Below, piece by piece: positions 11,815 to 26,800 of a stretch of 64,000 bases of DNA. Numbering within the stretch: position 1 is the first letter of the stretch; each line of letters opens with the position of its first letter. The stretch is taken from NCBI GenBank assembly GCA_918807975.1, contig OU964925.1, positions 25,145,608-25,209,607 of the forward strand, written 5' to 3'. Below the pieces are notes generated by a model, which saw only the letters and a program-made list of their open reading frames with translations, had not been told where the DNA came from and did no database searches. The stretch comes from Aplidium turbinatum (lineage: Eukaryota; Chordata; Ascidiacea; Aplousobranchia; Polyclinidae). Position numbers and translations under genes: made by a program.

Positions 11815-14800
11815 TCATTCTTCTCCATAATAGTGTCCTTTCGCCACTGCAGTATTCCATTCTGAAAAACACAAATGAGAATCAGCAAGTTAATTAAATC
11901 AAAGCATACAGCACCGTTGTTACTCGTGAAAGTTTAAACAGAATTTCTCTGTCGTGTCCGCGCTTACGCCGGTGGTTGAAGATTTACAGTAGATTATGTG
12001 AATGGGAAGCCCATCTTCGTGTGCACCTTCAAGCATAGTTTTAAGTATTCTGCCAAAGACCAAGTGGCGTGCTCTTGGGCGGTGGTGAACCCGTGCCGAC
12101 GGCTCATCACTCGGCGATGCAGCCAATTCAATTGAGGTTGGGAAAGAAAAAAAAACGCACTTTATCTTTGTAGATTACAATACAGTATCTGTTGCCACAA
12201 AATGCACTATATCCGAAAAATACGCTGTGGCTTCTTTAAGTTGCCTGGCCTCTTGAAACGGTTACGGACCACTAAAATCATCCCGGACCAAAACTAACCC
12301 CTGTCAACGCTACTGAAAGTAGTTAACACATGAGAGTAGTTTCGAGCTTACCAACGTACTCGCAAAAGAGCTGATTTCCATATTCTTAAGCAGGTGATCA
12401 ATAACCAATAACCATTAATGCATGCATGACCAACAGCAGTGTGGTCTTTACCAGTTTATATGAGATTTTCCTCCTCATTTTTCACTACGAAAACCAACCT
12501 AGCTCGAACACGATGTAGTCGCCGATTAGTTGGTAAAAAATAGCTTCAAAAATGCTCATTGTATATATTTTGAAGAAGTTTATAAAACAAGCATAAATTC
12601 AGCAATAAAACACATGCCATTGAATCTAAGTGATAAAGCAACTAGAATACAAGATCTCACCTTGCAACAGAACGTTTGTAGCTTTTTTCAAATCAAAATC
12701 ACCAGGGTCGTTCCACGCAGTTCGCGGACCATCAACGCGCATATTTACAAGCGGAAGCGAAAATGTAGCACTTGAGGTTTTTGATTTAGGCTTACTCTGA
12801 TTGCTCAAGGCAGATTCTGATACAGTTCCGTTAAAAATAAACTTGTCAGCAGCAAAAGTTACATGCACCATTGTGTTCCTGGATTCCACAATTTCATTGT
12901 ACATTTGCTCATTGTTGTCCAGTTTATCGCGCGAAAAATCATCAGTAAAAAACTTTAGTCCCCACTCGTTTTCTAGCTCTGACATCACTTTGACGTCAGA
13001 TGACGTTGTGGTATCAATGTCTGTCATAAATTCAAATATAATTTCATTGTTTTCGTTGCTTTCAAACTCAAATTCGTCATTTAAAACAACCGCTTTTGTT
13101 TTTGGCTCAATTGGCAATAAAACGTCCACGTTAGAAACTGCAAAAGTATTGCTACTGCACCCTTGCTTTAGAAATGAAAGAGCAGCATTGTTTGGTTGAT
13201 TCACTTCGCTTTCAACACAAACTGAAACAACACTACTGTTTTCTTCACCTTTGGCATGACCGACAACCTTGTTAGCAATAGAAGTCGGTGAAGGTTTTGT
13301 TTGATCACGCACAGTTGGCGATGGGGAATCAGCGGCTGGCCTAGTGTCCTTTATCAATTGAGCAGCAGCTGCTCCTATGAAAAATGGTATAGCAGCGGCA
13401 TGGTGTTCACCATCTGGGCTAATTTGTTCCGCGGAGCACGAAGAATAATTGTTCGACGACGACGAAGCAGTGGAAGATCCGTCTTCGCTGCTGCTTGCCA
13501 AGCTGCATCCAGTGCTGTCTAAGTTGCTTCTCAGCTTGCCTGCATAGGAAGTAGTGCTTTGACGAGTCGTGCTTTTGCAATTTGCGGAGTCGACAAAGGA
13601 AGGCAGCGTTGGCCACTGTAGTTGACTCTCCCGGTCACACAGCGCTTCCGCCACAGCAAAGGTATTGTCATGTTTTTTATCGTTCAAGTGACTATTTGCT
13701 TTTCGATTATGAAAAGATCGTTGACTGTTGGCAAACGTTCCGTTCGGGCTTTTGTTTGCAGAAGGAGAAGGGTCGCTAAATCTGCGCTTTCTCGTACCTG
13801 TTGAAACATAATACCGTGTTAACTCTGACAAAACAGAGCTTTTATCGATAAAAGAAAGTAAAACATGTGAACTGATTAGAGATGTGAGTCGTTTTCTACT
13901 CGCTTAAAAAAACGATCGTTTTTTTTTTGCACCAACAATCTGTCGAAAATGTAAGTGTTGGAATAAAATTTGTATTTTTGCTTCTCTGAAATATTTGTTC
14001 TGAAGTGATCAAGACATCGATAAATTGCCAAAACAAAACTTCGTCACTAAACTTTTCATTGAAATCTTGGTTTGACTTCAACAAGGATCCAAAAGGATGC
14101 GTAGTGTGACAAAATAAACAGAGGATAGCGTATCACACTAAAATTGGCAAATTTAAGTATATTAAATTTAAAGAACTTAAATTTGTCAATTTAGTGAGGT
14201 ACTGTGTATGTTTTTTGTCGATAAGTTAACTTGTATCAGTCGACTAGACTGTAGATTCGCCAATTAGACTTTAAAGAACACATAATACTCCATATAATAC
14301 TCATTATAATAGGCTATATGCAATGAAAGAAATGAAAATAAAAGAAATTAAGACAAGGAACAAAGGAAGTTGACTGTTAACATGGTCACCACCGGAACCT
14401 CATTCTCATCAAAGCTTCCAAAACCTAAAAAAAATTCCAGCCTAAAACAAGCAAAATTTTTTGTAAGGAGCCCAAAAAAGAAGCCAAAGCATGTTGCTAT
14501 TTACGCACACTTAAAAGACCAGAGCAATTAAAAAAACAGATTTCGTTCATAAAATATCACCAATCTTCTAAAAACATTTGTAAACCTTTCATTAAGAATT
14601 ATGGTAACCTGCGAAAATTGGGTTATATTTGTCGTCTGCAGCTCCTTTTATAAAATCAGAGATCAGCAAAATTACCCTACCATTGTCTGAGAAATTGTCT
14701 ACTGATGCCTGATCATTGGATAGTTGGATACTGCAGGCATATTGGTATTTACGCTCAAGACTCAATGTTTCCCAACGGTTGATCGCAAAGCAGCAATTTT

Positions 14801-17800
14801 CATAGTTTTATGTAGATGGAAATGCACATTAATACTTTAAGATTGACATTATCAAAAGGACCTGGCAACCCTAATCCTCATGATTGGTAACGCTTAAAGT
14901 TGGGTGGTTTACTGGCAGCATTTGCTGATCATGCGACCACAGAACCATGCTGACTTACAGATCTTAGTCAAAACTGCAGCTAACTAATTTAGAATTTATA
15001 AGTTATTTAGCAGCTTTAATTCAACACTTTTATTTGCAGTTCTTTGTTATGATAAAAGAAAACAGTTGTTACTTGAAAAATTACATGAAACGATTGGAAA
15101 TAGTATGTATAAAAAACTTTAAAAAAAAAACGATTAAAAAACGATAACCAAAAAAAAACGTTTTAAACCATCCCTAGCACAGAAATATTATTCAAAGTTT
15201 CAAACATACCGTATTAACTTAACAACATAATGATAAAATAGGTTCTGTGTTCATATAAGAATAGATGTAAGCAGCCTTGGCGCTTTCAAATTACCAATCA
15301 TTTTACAATTAAAAATAACGACAATCTGAATTACGACAGATGAACCTTAAATTTCGTAATAAACAACCATTTTCGAAATAACTGCTGTTGGTCTAGTGGT
15401 CTATTCCTTTTCACTGATGCCTGAGAAAAAGCCACCCTATAGTTGCAAGGTCAGCTTGCACAAGCTACCTCAATCTTCATCCAGATATTGGTGATATGTG
15501 ATGCTTCGAAAGGCTGTTTTCTATCAGTCTATGAGCATGTCAATGCCGTTCTTGTGCGAGCAATGAATACAAAAATACCATTGCAACTGCAGTTCATTGA
15601 AAACTTTGGCTCAAAAACATTGAAACTATAGGCTCACCATAAAACCGAGTTACATTTTGATTCAGCTTTAAGATACCACCATGTGAAACAATGCCAACAG
15701 ACATGAGATTGAGTTCAAGCGTTTGTTCAATTGTACTTGTAGCAGTAATAACACTAGGTCAAATATTGATAAACATTGGACAGTTAACTCGGCAACACGC
15801 ATGTACCGTATGTATAATGTTTCACTTTTTGCTATGCAAGATATTACCTATAGTTTTCGGAGATTCCCGCCCACTTATAGGTTGCTTAGGAGTAGCTTTG
15901 CGCCTTCCTTGTGTGACAAACTCCTCACTGCTATCTTTTGTCAGGACTTCACCTAAAATATGAAAATAAAAAGAATGATTTTCTGGAAGGGGGTAGCAAT
16001 AGCAATAGATTGAAGTTCGAACAATGCATACCAGAAACGCAGAAAACCGAGTCATCTTGCAATGTGTCAATGAGAGTTTGTTCAAGTCTTTCTGTCGGTT
16101 CCGTTTCTGTCTGCTCAGAAGATTCTTTATCTTTTTGCTTGTCTTCTTTTTTTGTTTTTTTCAACTTCTTTTTGCTCTTTTTTGGAAGATTGTGTTTGTT
16201 GTCTTTGGATTTCTTTTTATTTGTAGTTGAACTATCGAATAGACCATGTTTCTTCATAATTTCTTCCACATCCTCCTGAAAAAGCATAATATGGTTGTGC
16301 ATCTTTTTACAGACAATTTTTAGAGAATGTTATTGTTATAAGAGAATGTTAAACGTTATTCTATTGATGGAAGTATGTACTTTGTTCCAAACAACTACGA
16401 TATTCTACTTACACTAAAATCTAGGTACATCAAACTCTTTCTTCAAACATTGTGTACAATAAACAGCAAACTTTTAAAAGATAAAGCAACTTAAGTCAAG
16501 AGTTAAATGAAAAATATATTTTTCCTACCAACCTCTTCATTTTTATTCGTTTTCCCTTGTTTGTCTTTGCTTGGTTGATTAGAGCTTTGGGAAGCATTTA
16601 CAGATTGAGAAATAGGGTCATTTAACGCATCCTTTTTAGCTGAAAGTGTTTTACTGGCTCTTTTCTTTAGTGATTTTGATCCACCACCATTTCCTTTGTT
16701 GCCGATTGTATCTGTGCCCAACAATGGCTGACTCTCGGAGTCAGCCGATTTCTGATGTTCTAATTTCTTTGGCCAATCACTTGTACCAGATCTTTCCAAC
16801 TTTTTGATAGAACTCGCCAAACTTTCATTGTCTACAATAATAGTATAATTCATAAAATAGTTGTCGTCAATGAAACAGTTTATAACTAACTCTATGTAGA
16901 ATTGCATAGTGACTTCATGTTGAAATTCTCTGTTTTTAACTCTTGCGCTTCAAAACACTGAATAAAAAGACAAAAATTATAAACAATTTGACAAACCATT
17001 CAAAGCTTCCTTTTTTTCTTCAACTTCTTTAGTCATATCCTGCTGGTCACCAGCCCCTAAAAAGAAAATGATAGAATATGTGTTAGCTTCACTTTTGTTA
17101 TAAACTTCACAAAAAGTTTCTAGGTATTGGCAAATATATATAATATATATATATATACCAAACAGGCAAAAGTGGAGTAGAAAATCAACACAAACTTGAA
17201 CAACAGAGATGCAAAGCCTGAATCAAGCTTAAACACCAAGAAAGAAACCTTTCAAGTCAAATCCTAAAGCAGCAAAGAACACTTAATGAAGACCATATGT
17301 TTTAAAGCAAATCATTTGTAAAATGATTAGTTTCAGTCAAGACAAATCAGTATGCATATATCCCAGACTACAGGCACTTCCTCAAATTAAAATCAGCATT
17401 TTAATGAGTCTGGAGAAATAATTGTGGCGACTAAGAATGTTCTTGAGCCAAATTGCAACCACAATAAAAGCTATACAAAAATGTGAAAATTATTGCTGCG
17501 TTGAGCAATAAACAAAATGTATATCTTCCTTTGTTTGTTATTTCCATAGGCTATGCTGTACAACCTTTTGGTTTGTGTCTTTTTTTCTTCTTAACCTTCT
17601 TTAGAATTTCCACAGTAGGACTATTTGTGGTAGCACTTTCATTATCAACACTTTTCCAAGTAGACACTGCACTTGGCGTGACACTACGAAAACAATATGA
17701 TAAAAAAAATAGTATTAAGTAGGAAATTCTAGGAATCCATTTTGATTATCAATATATTTGCATAACACATCGCACAGTAATGGAAAAATTCAAGTTTGTA

Positions 17801-20800
17801 ATAAAAAACTTTCACACAAAGCGTGCATAACTATTATATGCACATAATGCACTTATGTCTTTCTTCTCTACACTACAACTTTCTTTGTGAATATACACTA
17901 CATACTAGGGTGTTGCAGGCGCCCCATGAAATTTAAATCTTGGTTTCACCATGCTTACCTTTTTTGTGGTACTGTGTTTAGATCAGTAGACCACAAATAT
18001 GAAGTTTCATAAATTTTCATCGACGTTTACCTCCACCGCCGAGGCCATTTTGAGGCCCACTTTTTGAATTTTTTTATGTTTTTTGCCACTAGAGGGCAGT
18101 GTATAAATTTTGCAATATTGGGGATATATTTAAAAGATGCACTATGATGTCCTGAATTGTTAAAACAAAAAATTGGAGAAATGGGATAAGTATATCCAAA
18201 AATATTCAAGTTTTGTCACTAATTTTCTGCACAATACTGCCCCTAGTGGTGAAAAAAAAAATTAAAATATCTTAAAAACTACTCATCATATTGTTATGGA
18301 ACTTGCATGTACCCCCCCATTTTCGTGGGTAAGGAATTTGATTTTAGCAATATTTTTGAAAAATATTACCACTAGAGGGCGGTAATTCTAATTTTGAACT
18401 ATTTTTCTGTAAAATAGCGATATTGTTGCATTTCTTGAGCTATGCTATCTAAAGAATACAATTTCATGGCTTATGCACAACAAAATTTATTCAATTGTAA
18501 AGAAACTGCATGCATGCATGTACTATATTAATACATCTAAACAGGCCATGTGAGTCTTAGTTAACACAATTTACGCAAAGGCAGTTGTACATCTTCGCTG
18601 TGTTGATAAATGACGTTTTCTAAGATTTGGTATCTTTCTTCGATCTTCCTCCACCGCTTGAATATAGTTTTGCAGATTTTTTCTTGTTTTGCTAGATGAA
18701 GAAAGTCGGATACTAGTTTTACCCCTCTCTCTGCTGAATCACTGCAGACTCTGAGTGCACTTATGACAGAATGGCCCGTTTCGGTGAGTCCGATTTGGTG
18801 AGTCGGATTCGGTGAGTCCGATTTCTTAACGGGGGATTTTTTCAATTTTTTTTTTAAATTATTTAATACCGTAGCCTAATTATCATTGCCGTTTTAAGGT
18901 TAGGGTTAGAGGTTAGGAACTCACCGAATCGGATTCACCGAATAGTAGCAGACCCCACTTATGATACCATTAGCAGAAGCATAGCCATCATCTATTTCCC
19001 ACTCTTTCGAGTGCTTGGCAAGAAAAGTTGTTGAAGTTTGCAAAAGTTCAAAAAACATTTTGCTGCTGGCATTTGCATAGGAGCACAATGACAATGAGTT
19101 ATCATTAACAATGTCTGGCAGCTGTGGCTTACCGTATCCATTACCAAACATGTTTGTAACCTGGTCTTGGAAACTTGCATTTAAACGCAGCAGAGTTCTA
19201 GCCAAAGCTTCCTTTTCATCCATAGTGACTTGTTCGTCCCATAGAGCTAAGCGGATCAACTCCCCAGTTACATACCATGTGTGCCTACCTAAAGCTTTTA
19301 ATTTTGTCTACTGCATCATAGCTTTTGATGTCACTTACCAGTTGCAAATCTTTTTGGGGTGCTGATGCAGCAATTGGACAGTTGAACCACCATCCATTAA
19401 ATACAAAAGTCAACAAATCGCTCTAATTTTTGTATTTGTGACTTGGAAATGATTCCTTGTGGTAGAAAGTCTTGCAGCATTACTATCTTATAGCAATAGA
19501 GCTGCTTTCCCATCCACCTTGCTCGATGGACTGCACCACAGTTCATGAAGTTGTACTGTCCACTGTTGATTCCAATGTACACCGCCATCAGGTCTAAAAG
19601 TTTTTTGTAGTCACCCCTCTGATAATTTTGCATATCTCTCAAAATTTATAAGTGCTTCCACTTTTCTACTTTGGATTGTTACAAATTCTCCCAACTCTTG
19701 AGGATCTTTGGTATGCAGTACAGCTGCAGCATGTGGGGTTGCATTGAATCCTTTGTTCCGGAATCTTTTGAATAGTTCAATGTCTGGAGATCTTGACGTT
19801 TCGACTTTCAGGGCTTCCCACACATGAGAAAGTATAACTTCTCCAGTACGTTTTCTGCATGCTAGGCAGAGAAGTGGTTTGTCTAGCTTTATTTGAAGAA
19901 AAAATGCAGCAGAGAGATCGCTTGAAAAATGTTTTGGGTATTGTTTTAAATTTTTTTTTTCTGGCCATCACTATGCTGCATTAGGGTGTTGCAAATTTTA
20001 CAACCTATGTTGAAAATATGATTTTCTGACCGGAAATGGCGTGAAACGACACCAAAAAATTTTTTTTTGAAAAATTTCAAGGTTTAGGTGTCCCACACTC
20101 ACCCCGAAAATTTTGCGTTTTGCCGCAAATGAACATATTTTCAAACGCAAGCAATTTCTGCATTTTACATCATAACCACACCATGTTGGGTATCATTTTG
20201 ATCAGAATTTTATGGAGAACATCACTAAACTATCAAAAGTTAATTTTCTGCAAGAATGTAAAAATTGAAAATTTGGCCTGGTGTAATATTTTGACAAAAA
20301 TCCATTCAAAAAAGGTGGAAAAATTGGAAAATTAGACACAAAATGTTTTGAAACATAATTATGGTTACTACGATAGTCTTATCAGTTAAATGCCAAACAG
20401 TGTCAAAACTAAGCGTCAAAGATCATTGGGCTTGTCAATCATCCTTGAAAATCACCATCTCATCCAAAACTTTGAAGCTATCCAACTCTTGTATCATGGG
20501 CCAATCTAATTGATATTTGCTGGTACACCTTCTCTTTTTCTTTGAAGTGTCAAAACTGTGTGATATCCGAACATATTGATGTGACATAAGCTCGTATTTT
20601 GTCATCAGTTTCTTTTATTTTGTCGTCTGACATTGCATCGTTTCTGTCTTCAACCTTTCGGTTATTCAAACATCTGGTGATGTTGCCAATCAGCCTCTCA
20701 TTCGCCATCTGGTTGTTTTTGAAGGACACCCATTCAACCAATAATTAGGCTGGCCTAGTGACAAACAAGGAGAGCAAACAAACCTTGCCTGAAAAACGGC

Positions 20801-23800
20801 GTCCCACAGCAAAGATCGGTACTGGCTCCACTTCTTTTCAACATCTACACCCACGACCTGCCAACTACGGTTTCCGCAAAATATGCTTATGCGGACGACC
20901 TGGCAATTCTCCACTCCACAAAGTCGTGGGAAAATCTAGAAGACACCTTGAGCCAAGACATGAAAACTCTCTCAGCCTAACTCCAGAACTGGCGACTGAA
21001 ATTCAGCGAAACCAAAACTGTGGCAGCAGCTTTCCACCTCCATAATCGGGAAGCTGATCGTGAGCTACACGTCCAGAACAACGGAAAATCTCTGTCCTTC
21101 TGCCCCGAACCAAGATATCTTGGGGTGACACTGGACAGATCGCTCACATACCGCCACCATTTGGTGTCACTGCGCAAGAAACTCACATCCCGCGCTGCGC
21201 TACTCAAGCGCCTGGCAGGCTCTAGCTGGGGGGCGAGGGCTGACACTTTGCGTATAGCAGCCCTAGCCCTTGTCTACTCTTCAGCAGAGTACTGTGCACC
21301 TGTTTGGTGCTGCAGTGCTCACTGCCATAAACAGCGCCCTGCGCACAGTGACCGGATGCCTGCATCCCACACCATTGGACAATCTCCCCATTCTCGCTGG
21401 CATCCAACCCACTGAGCTTCGTCGTGAAGAAGCCACTCTGTCACTCGGTCGACAGGCACTGGAGCCTAACCACCTTCTCCACTACAAGATCTCTGCTCTC
21501 CCAAACGAGCACCCCCGTCGACTGAAATCAAGACACCCATTCGTGCCAGCCGCTCAACTTCTTATCAACAAAGCTGATGTACAAGACATCTCTGCGGCTG
21601 CTTGGGCGGACCATAAATGGAGTTCTGAATGGAAGTCAACCGCCACCAGACTCTATTCGTTCATCCCCGACGCTGACACACGCCCCATCGGTCTAACACT
21701 ATCAAGACAGGCATGGGTGCGCCTCAACCGTTTCCGTACGGGCGTCAGGCTTTTCCACTCAACCATGCATCAATGGGGAATGGCCTCTTCCTCCTCCTGT
21801 GAACGTGGTGCCGAGGAACGGACCGCAGACCACATCATCAATGACTGCTCCATCTTCAAGCCACCTAACGGAGTGGAAGGTCTGCGTGTCATGGATGATG
21901 AAACCAAAGACTGGCTGCTCTCTAGCAGCCTTCCAGTGTAGTCTGGCAACATCGTGAATCTGGGGTGGTAAAAGGATAGACCCTCGGCCCCAGACGCTCA
22001 CACGATGACGACGACACAGTTTTGACACTTCAAAGAAAAAGAGAAGGTGTACCAGCAAACATCAATTAGATTGGCCCATGATACAAGAGTTGGATAGCTT
22101 CAAAGTTTTAGATGAGATGGTGATTTTCAAGGATGATTGACAACGGAATGGCCCGTTTCGGCGAGTCCGATTCGGCGAGTCCGATTCGACTAGTCCGATT
22201 CGGCGAGTTCCCTATTCGGCGAGAGCCTTTTTCGGCGAGTGCCCTATTCGGCGAGTTTTTGAAATTTTTAAAAGGAAATTATCGGGTACCGTAGCCTAAT
22301 TACAATTGCCGTTTTTACATCGTTTTAACGTCGCTAAACGTTGAAATCGTGCAGAAAGGAATAAAAATAAAATGTTTGAACTATTAAATTAAAATTCGTC
22401 ATATCAGTTCAGTTAGTTTTATTTCTGACCATCATATCAAAAACAATACACGTCAACATAGCAAAGGTCGAGAAAAATGTAGAAGCGACAAAACGCGAAG
22501 TTAAAACGTGCTTGTGACCGAAGTAAGTTATTGAGTTGAAAGAAATTTGGCACGGTCGCAACACCTTCGGAAAAATTTAAGATATGAAGGGTAAATAAAA
22601 CAAAGACAATGTTACAAAAAAAATCATGTTTATGTCTATAAGTTAGTACTTTTGAATAGTTAAAATGATTAGTTTGGATCAACAAATGTGTGACCTACAG
22701 CTTAGATTGAAAGGAAATTATCGGGTACCGTAGCCTAGTTATCCCGACCAGCAAAAATTTGTTCCAAGAACCCAGTTAGCCTAACAGTTCATTTTTACAT
22801 TGCAGTAACAGAATAAAAAGGCTAACCAAATGTGTGGCCTATCGTTTTAACGTCGCTAAACGTTGAAATCGTGTAGAAAAGAAAACTTTGCTGACTAGGA
22901 TACGTTGAAACTGAAAAACATTCACAGAAGCCCTACGATACGTTGCATTTTTAAGATAATGTATCCAGACGTTGAATCAATGTACAAATGAAATGTTATG
23001 CTAAATGGGTTCTTGGAACAATTCGAAAGGCTTCTGTGAATGTTTCTCAGCTTCAACGTATCCTAGTCAGCAAAGTTCTCTTTTCTACACGATTTCAACA
23101 TTTAGCGACGTTAAAACGATGTAAAAACGGCAATTTTTGCTGGTCGGGATAACTGGGCTACGGCACCCGATAATTTCCTTTCAATCCAAGCTGTAGGCGG
23201 CCTACAGTAGGCCACACATTTGGTTAGCCTTTTTATTCTGTTACTACAATGTAAAAATGAACTGTTAGGCTAACTGGGTTCTTGGAACAAATCGAAAGGC
23301 TTCTGTGAATGTTTCTCAGTTTCAAAGTATCCTAGTCAGCAAAAGCTCCCTTTTCTACTCGATTTCAACGTTTAGCGACGTTAACACGATAGGCCACACA
23401 TTTGGTTAGCCTTTTCATTCTGTTACTACAATGTAAAAATGAACTGTGTTCTTGGAACAAATTTTTGCTGGTCGGGATAACTAGGCTACGGTACCCGATA
23501 ATTTCCTTTCAATCCAAGCTGTAGGCCACACATTTGTTGATCCAAACTAATCATTTTAACTATTCAAAAGTACTAACTTATAGACATAAACAAAATTTAT
23601 TTTATTTTTTTTTGTAACATTTTCTTTATTTTATTTTCCCTTCATATCTTAAATTTTTCTGAAGGTGTTGCGACCGTGCCAAATTTCTTTCCATAGGCGC
23701 CGACTTTTCAAAAAACCTTGGGGGGCGAGAAAGGTGATGACGTCATAACCATAACGCTATTTTACTCAATTAAAATAGTCTTTGATTAAGCTTAGTGTCT

Positions 23801-26800
23801 TGTTTATATTAACAAATAGGTCCCAAACTGAATTTATTAGAAGCGCTGCTTGAAAGGATTAGTTTTACGCATGCAGTACGCCTAGTCGTAAAAATTTTGA
23901 TATTGTTAGCTCATAATTGGAACTGTTGGAAAACAAGCCGATTCATTTCCTTTTCGTGCGAGTGAATAACAACGATCAAGACAGTGAAGTTATCGAAATA
24001 AAACGCAAAAAATCATGATCTCAAGCAGAGTGAAAACCCGCTATCAGTTTTATTAACCTCGTTTCGCTAATTACTTTCAAAGCGTTAACAACTGCGAAGT
24101 GTTTTCTCTTCTGTTTTTTATCGAAAGTCTTTATAGTCTTTTATTGAATACAGTAGGCTATACTCGAGCGTGGCCTAGACTCGAGTAAAGGTCGAGATGT
24201 TCGCAAGTGATTTTCACCTCAAAAAGACAAGTTCAACTAACACGGGACAAGCTGTTGTCTCCAGCTCGGCAATTTTCAAAATGAACGCACTAAAAATCAT
24301 TGTCGATGTAGATTACGTAAGTGTGAAATCGCGTCGGCCTAAGTAAAACTTTTGAATACGTTTATTTGCAGTGATTCAAACTTAATTTTCAAATTCAATG
24401 ATTTCTTGTCAATTCTAAACTTTATGCACTTGTTGAGCAATATGCAAAGCTCACGAGACAAAACAGAAAGAGGAGATCATTTTTTTATTTTTGCGTGTAG
24501 GATATAATCGTTATTATTTTCACGTAACATTCCATGATCGTTGAAGTCGATGTCAAACCTTAGCGGCCGCATAAAACAATGATGTCAGGTTAGCTAGGTG
24601 ATAATAGCGGTAAGAGACGTCGTTAATGCAGGCAATATCTGCGACCAAGACCATTAAACACCTTTTCTTTTATCGGTTTTCGATTTAATTCTCACACATT
24701 GCGAAGAAAACAATGCGTTCTGTTGAATCATAATTGTCTCACAGCGGGAAGGCCTCGTTGAAAATAGCGCGTCTAATTTAGCTGGTTTACTTAATATTGC
24801 AGTGAATAGTTACGTGACTATTCCAGCAGTGCAAGTTACTCTACCATCTACTTTGAAACTTCCATACCGTATGAGAAAGCCATGCGATCAGCTGCTGTTT
24901 TGCGGGCAAGAGCAACGTAGGCTTTTCTTGCTTTCGGCATTCTTTAACCCTTTGCTTTTCAACGTTTTTTTGGAAGTTAACTGCTCAAGGGGGGGCCGTT
25001 TTTGGATCAAATTCAATCAGCTGTTACGAGTTATCCGCTGATGCTATTTCAACAGAAGTTGCACTGGTGTGAAAACAAATCATTTGTCTATAAGTTTGAA
25101 AACTCATTATTTTAAAATTTTATATGTTAAACTTGATATTTCAATTTTTGCAAAGGTACCCAAAAACGACAATTTTGATTTAACTTGCCGCTATTTAATT
25201 ACCGTGCTAATCCGATTTCATGCAAACTTCTAAATAACAAAGAGCTCGATCGAACGCACGAAGTGTGTGTGCGGTGTGCCGAATCATTGCATTGATTAGA
25301 ATTTACGACTTGCGAGCAAATCTTATTGTAAGCTACTCACTGATTCTAAAATAGTTACAATCAGAGTAATATTGTTACACGAATTTGAAAAAACAAAACT
25401 GCGTTTGTTGTCTTACATTTTTATCCTAAACTAATGCATTCCGAAACTCATGGCTAGCTTCTAGTTTTATGGAACCAAATTTCTCATAAGTAACACCTTA
25501 GCCTGCTTGAATAGCTGTTTACATCTTCGTTTGTGTATTTTAGGTCTACAATTGAGTTTGTAGAATGAATATTTTTAGTAGAAAGAAGACAATTGAACAA
25601 GTTGTTGAAATAATCTGAAATTTCTAAGTTCAAATTAGGTGCTTTTGAAATTGTAGATTTGTGTCAAGTCGCAACACAAATATCATGCAGGCCACATCAT
25701 AAGTCATTTCGCTTACGGGTGTTTATAAACATGACTCATAAATTACATCCACAAAAAATACAGCATTTACATCAACAAAGCTAAGTTCGAAGCTCACTTT
25801 TTATTGAAGATTGTGTCAATCAATTTGAAAATACATTTTTAGTCAGCCAGCGTCGAAATAATGCAACAGCGAATTGAGGAACATGCGTAAACAAAGGAAA
25901 TGTGAAATAACCCACAGTCAGCAAATCTACATAAATTTAACGTTTACAAATGTTGAATCAATGTAAAAGAACTGGATTGCTGACTGGGTCCTTATTGTTT
26001 GAAGCACTAAAAATACGCGTAAAAGTGACAACGTCAGCAAGGCAGTGATTATGTTTCTGGCCAAAAAAAAACATTTTACTGAGATACAATAAACATAATC
26101 ATTTTGTGCCAGATTGTGAGAAGACTTCCTAGATTCTTTCCAACCATTTGCATGATTGCAAATTATTTTCTATAACTTTACATTGCTAAAAAATGTCTTC
26201 TTTGTTGAAACAACGTGGCTACAATTCTATAAAAAATTCTTAGGCCTACTACATTGAAGTAATGAAATTTTTTTTGTGATTTTGCTGATGACGTTTTACA
26301 ATATCCGAGAAGTAAAAAATAATAATGATGAATTATTTTACAAAACCGTGGTTTGCAAGTGCTTCACAAAAAATTGTTGGGGGAAAATTTACTATTAGAC
26401 GTAAAACGTTTGTAAAAGAAAATTGTCGGTTTACGTACAGTATTTATAATGTTTATTGCGCTGTTATCGAATTATAAACTGCCTGTAGGCTATTGTCTAC
26501 CTTTGTGGTTGCCGGCCAGCTTAGAGCAGCATGCAAACTAAGCGTTTATGGTATTTGCATCGTGTTATGATTCTCGAAAATTTCCCACAAGGTCTTTATT
26601 TTTATCGTGATATTTTGTGCCTCTTCTGTCCTAAACTTGAAGTTATTGTGCAGCACTATCCACATCGGTTTTTAGACTCAGTCTTCATTGAAAATCTTTT
26701 GTGTGGTGCATCATTTCAAGTAGTGTCTTCCCCTAAACTGTTACACAAATCGCCTTGAACCAGGTTGATTATTATGTATCATGTGTGGAATTATTACTGT

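Noticed and set aside
12801-13779. Several plus-strand frames of 65-132 codons
   Set aside because: They are antisense shadows of exon 7 of gene 1.
15390-15480. GGTCTAGTGG phrase like a tRNA-Glu A box
   Set aside because: No B box at the right distance and no fold.
17141-17158. AT dinucleotide run
   Set aside because: Simple intronic microsatellite without further significance.
21759-22058. 99-codon minus-strand frame
   Set aside because: Antisense of the LINE 3' end at 20,757-22,017.
22713-23504. Repeated blocks considered as a CRISPR-like or satellite array
   Set aside because: Blocks occur in both orientations with irregular spacing; they are nested inverted repeats of a transposon.
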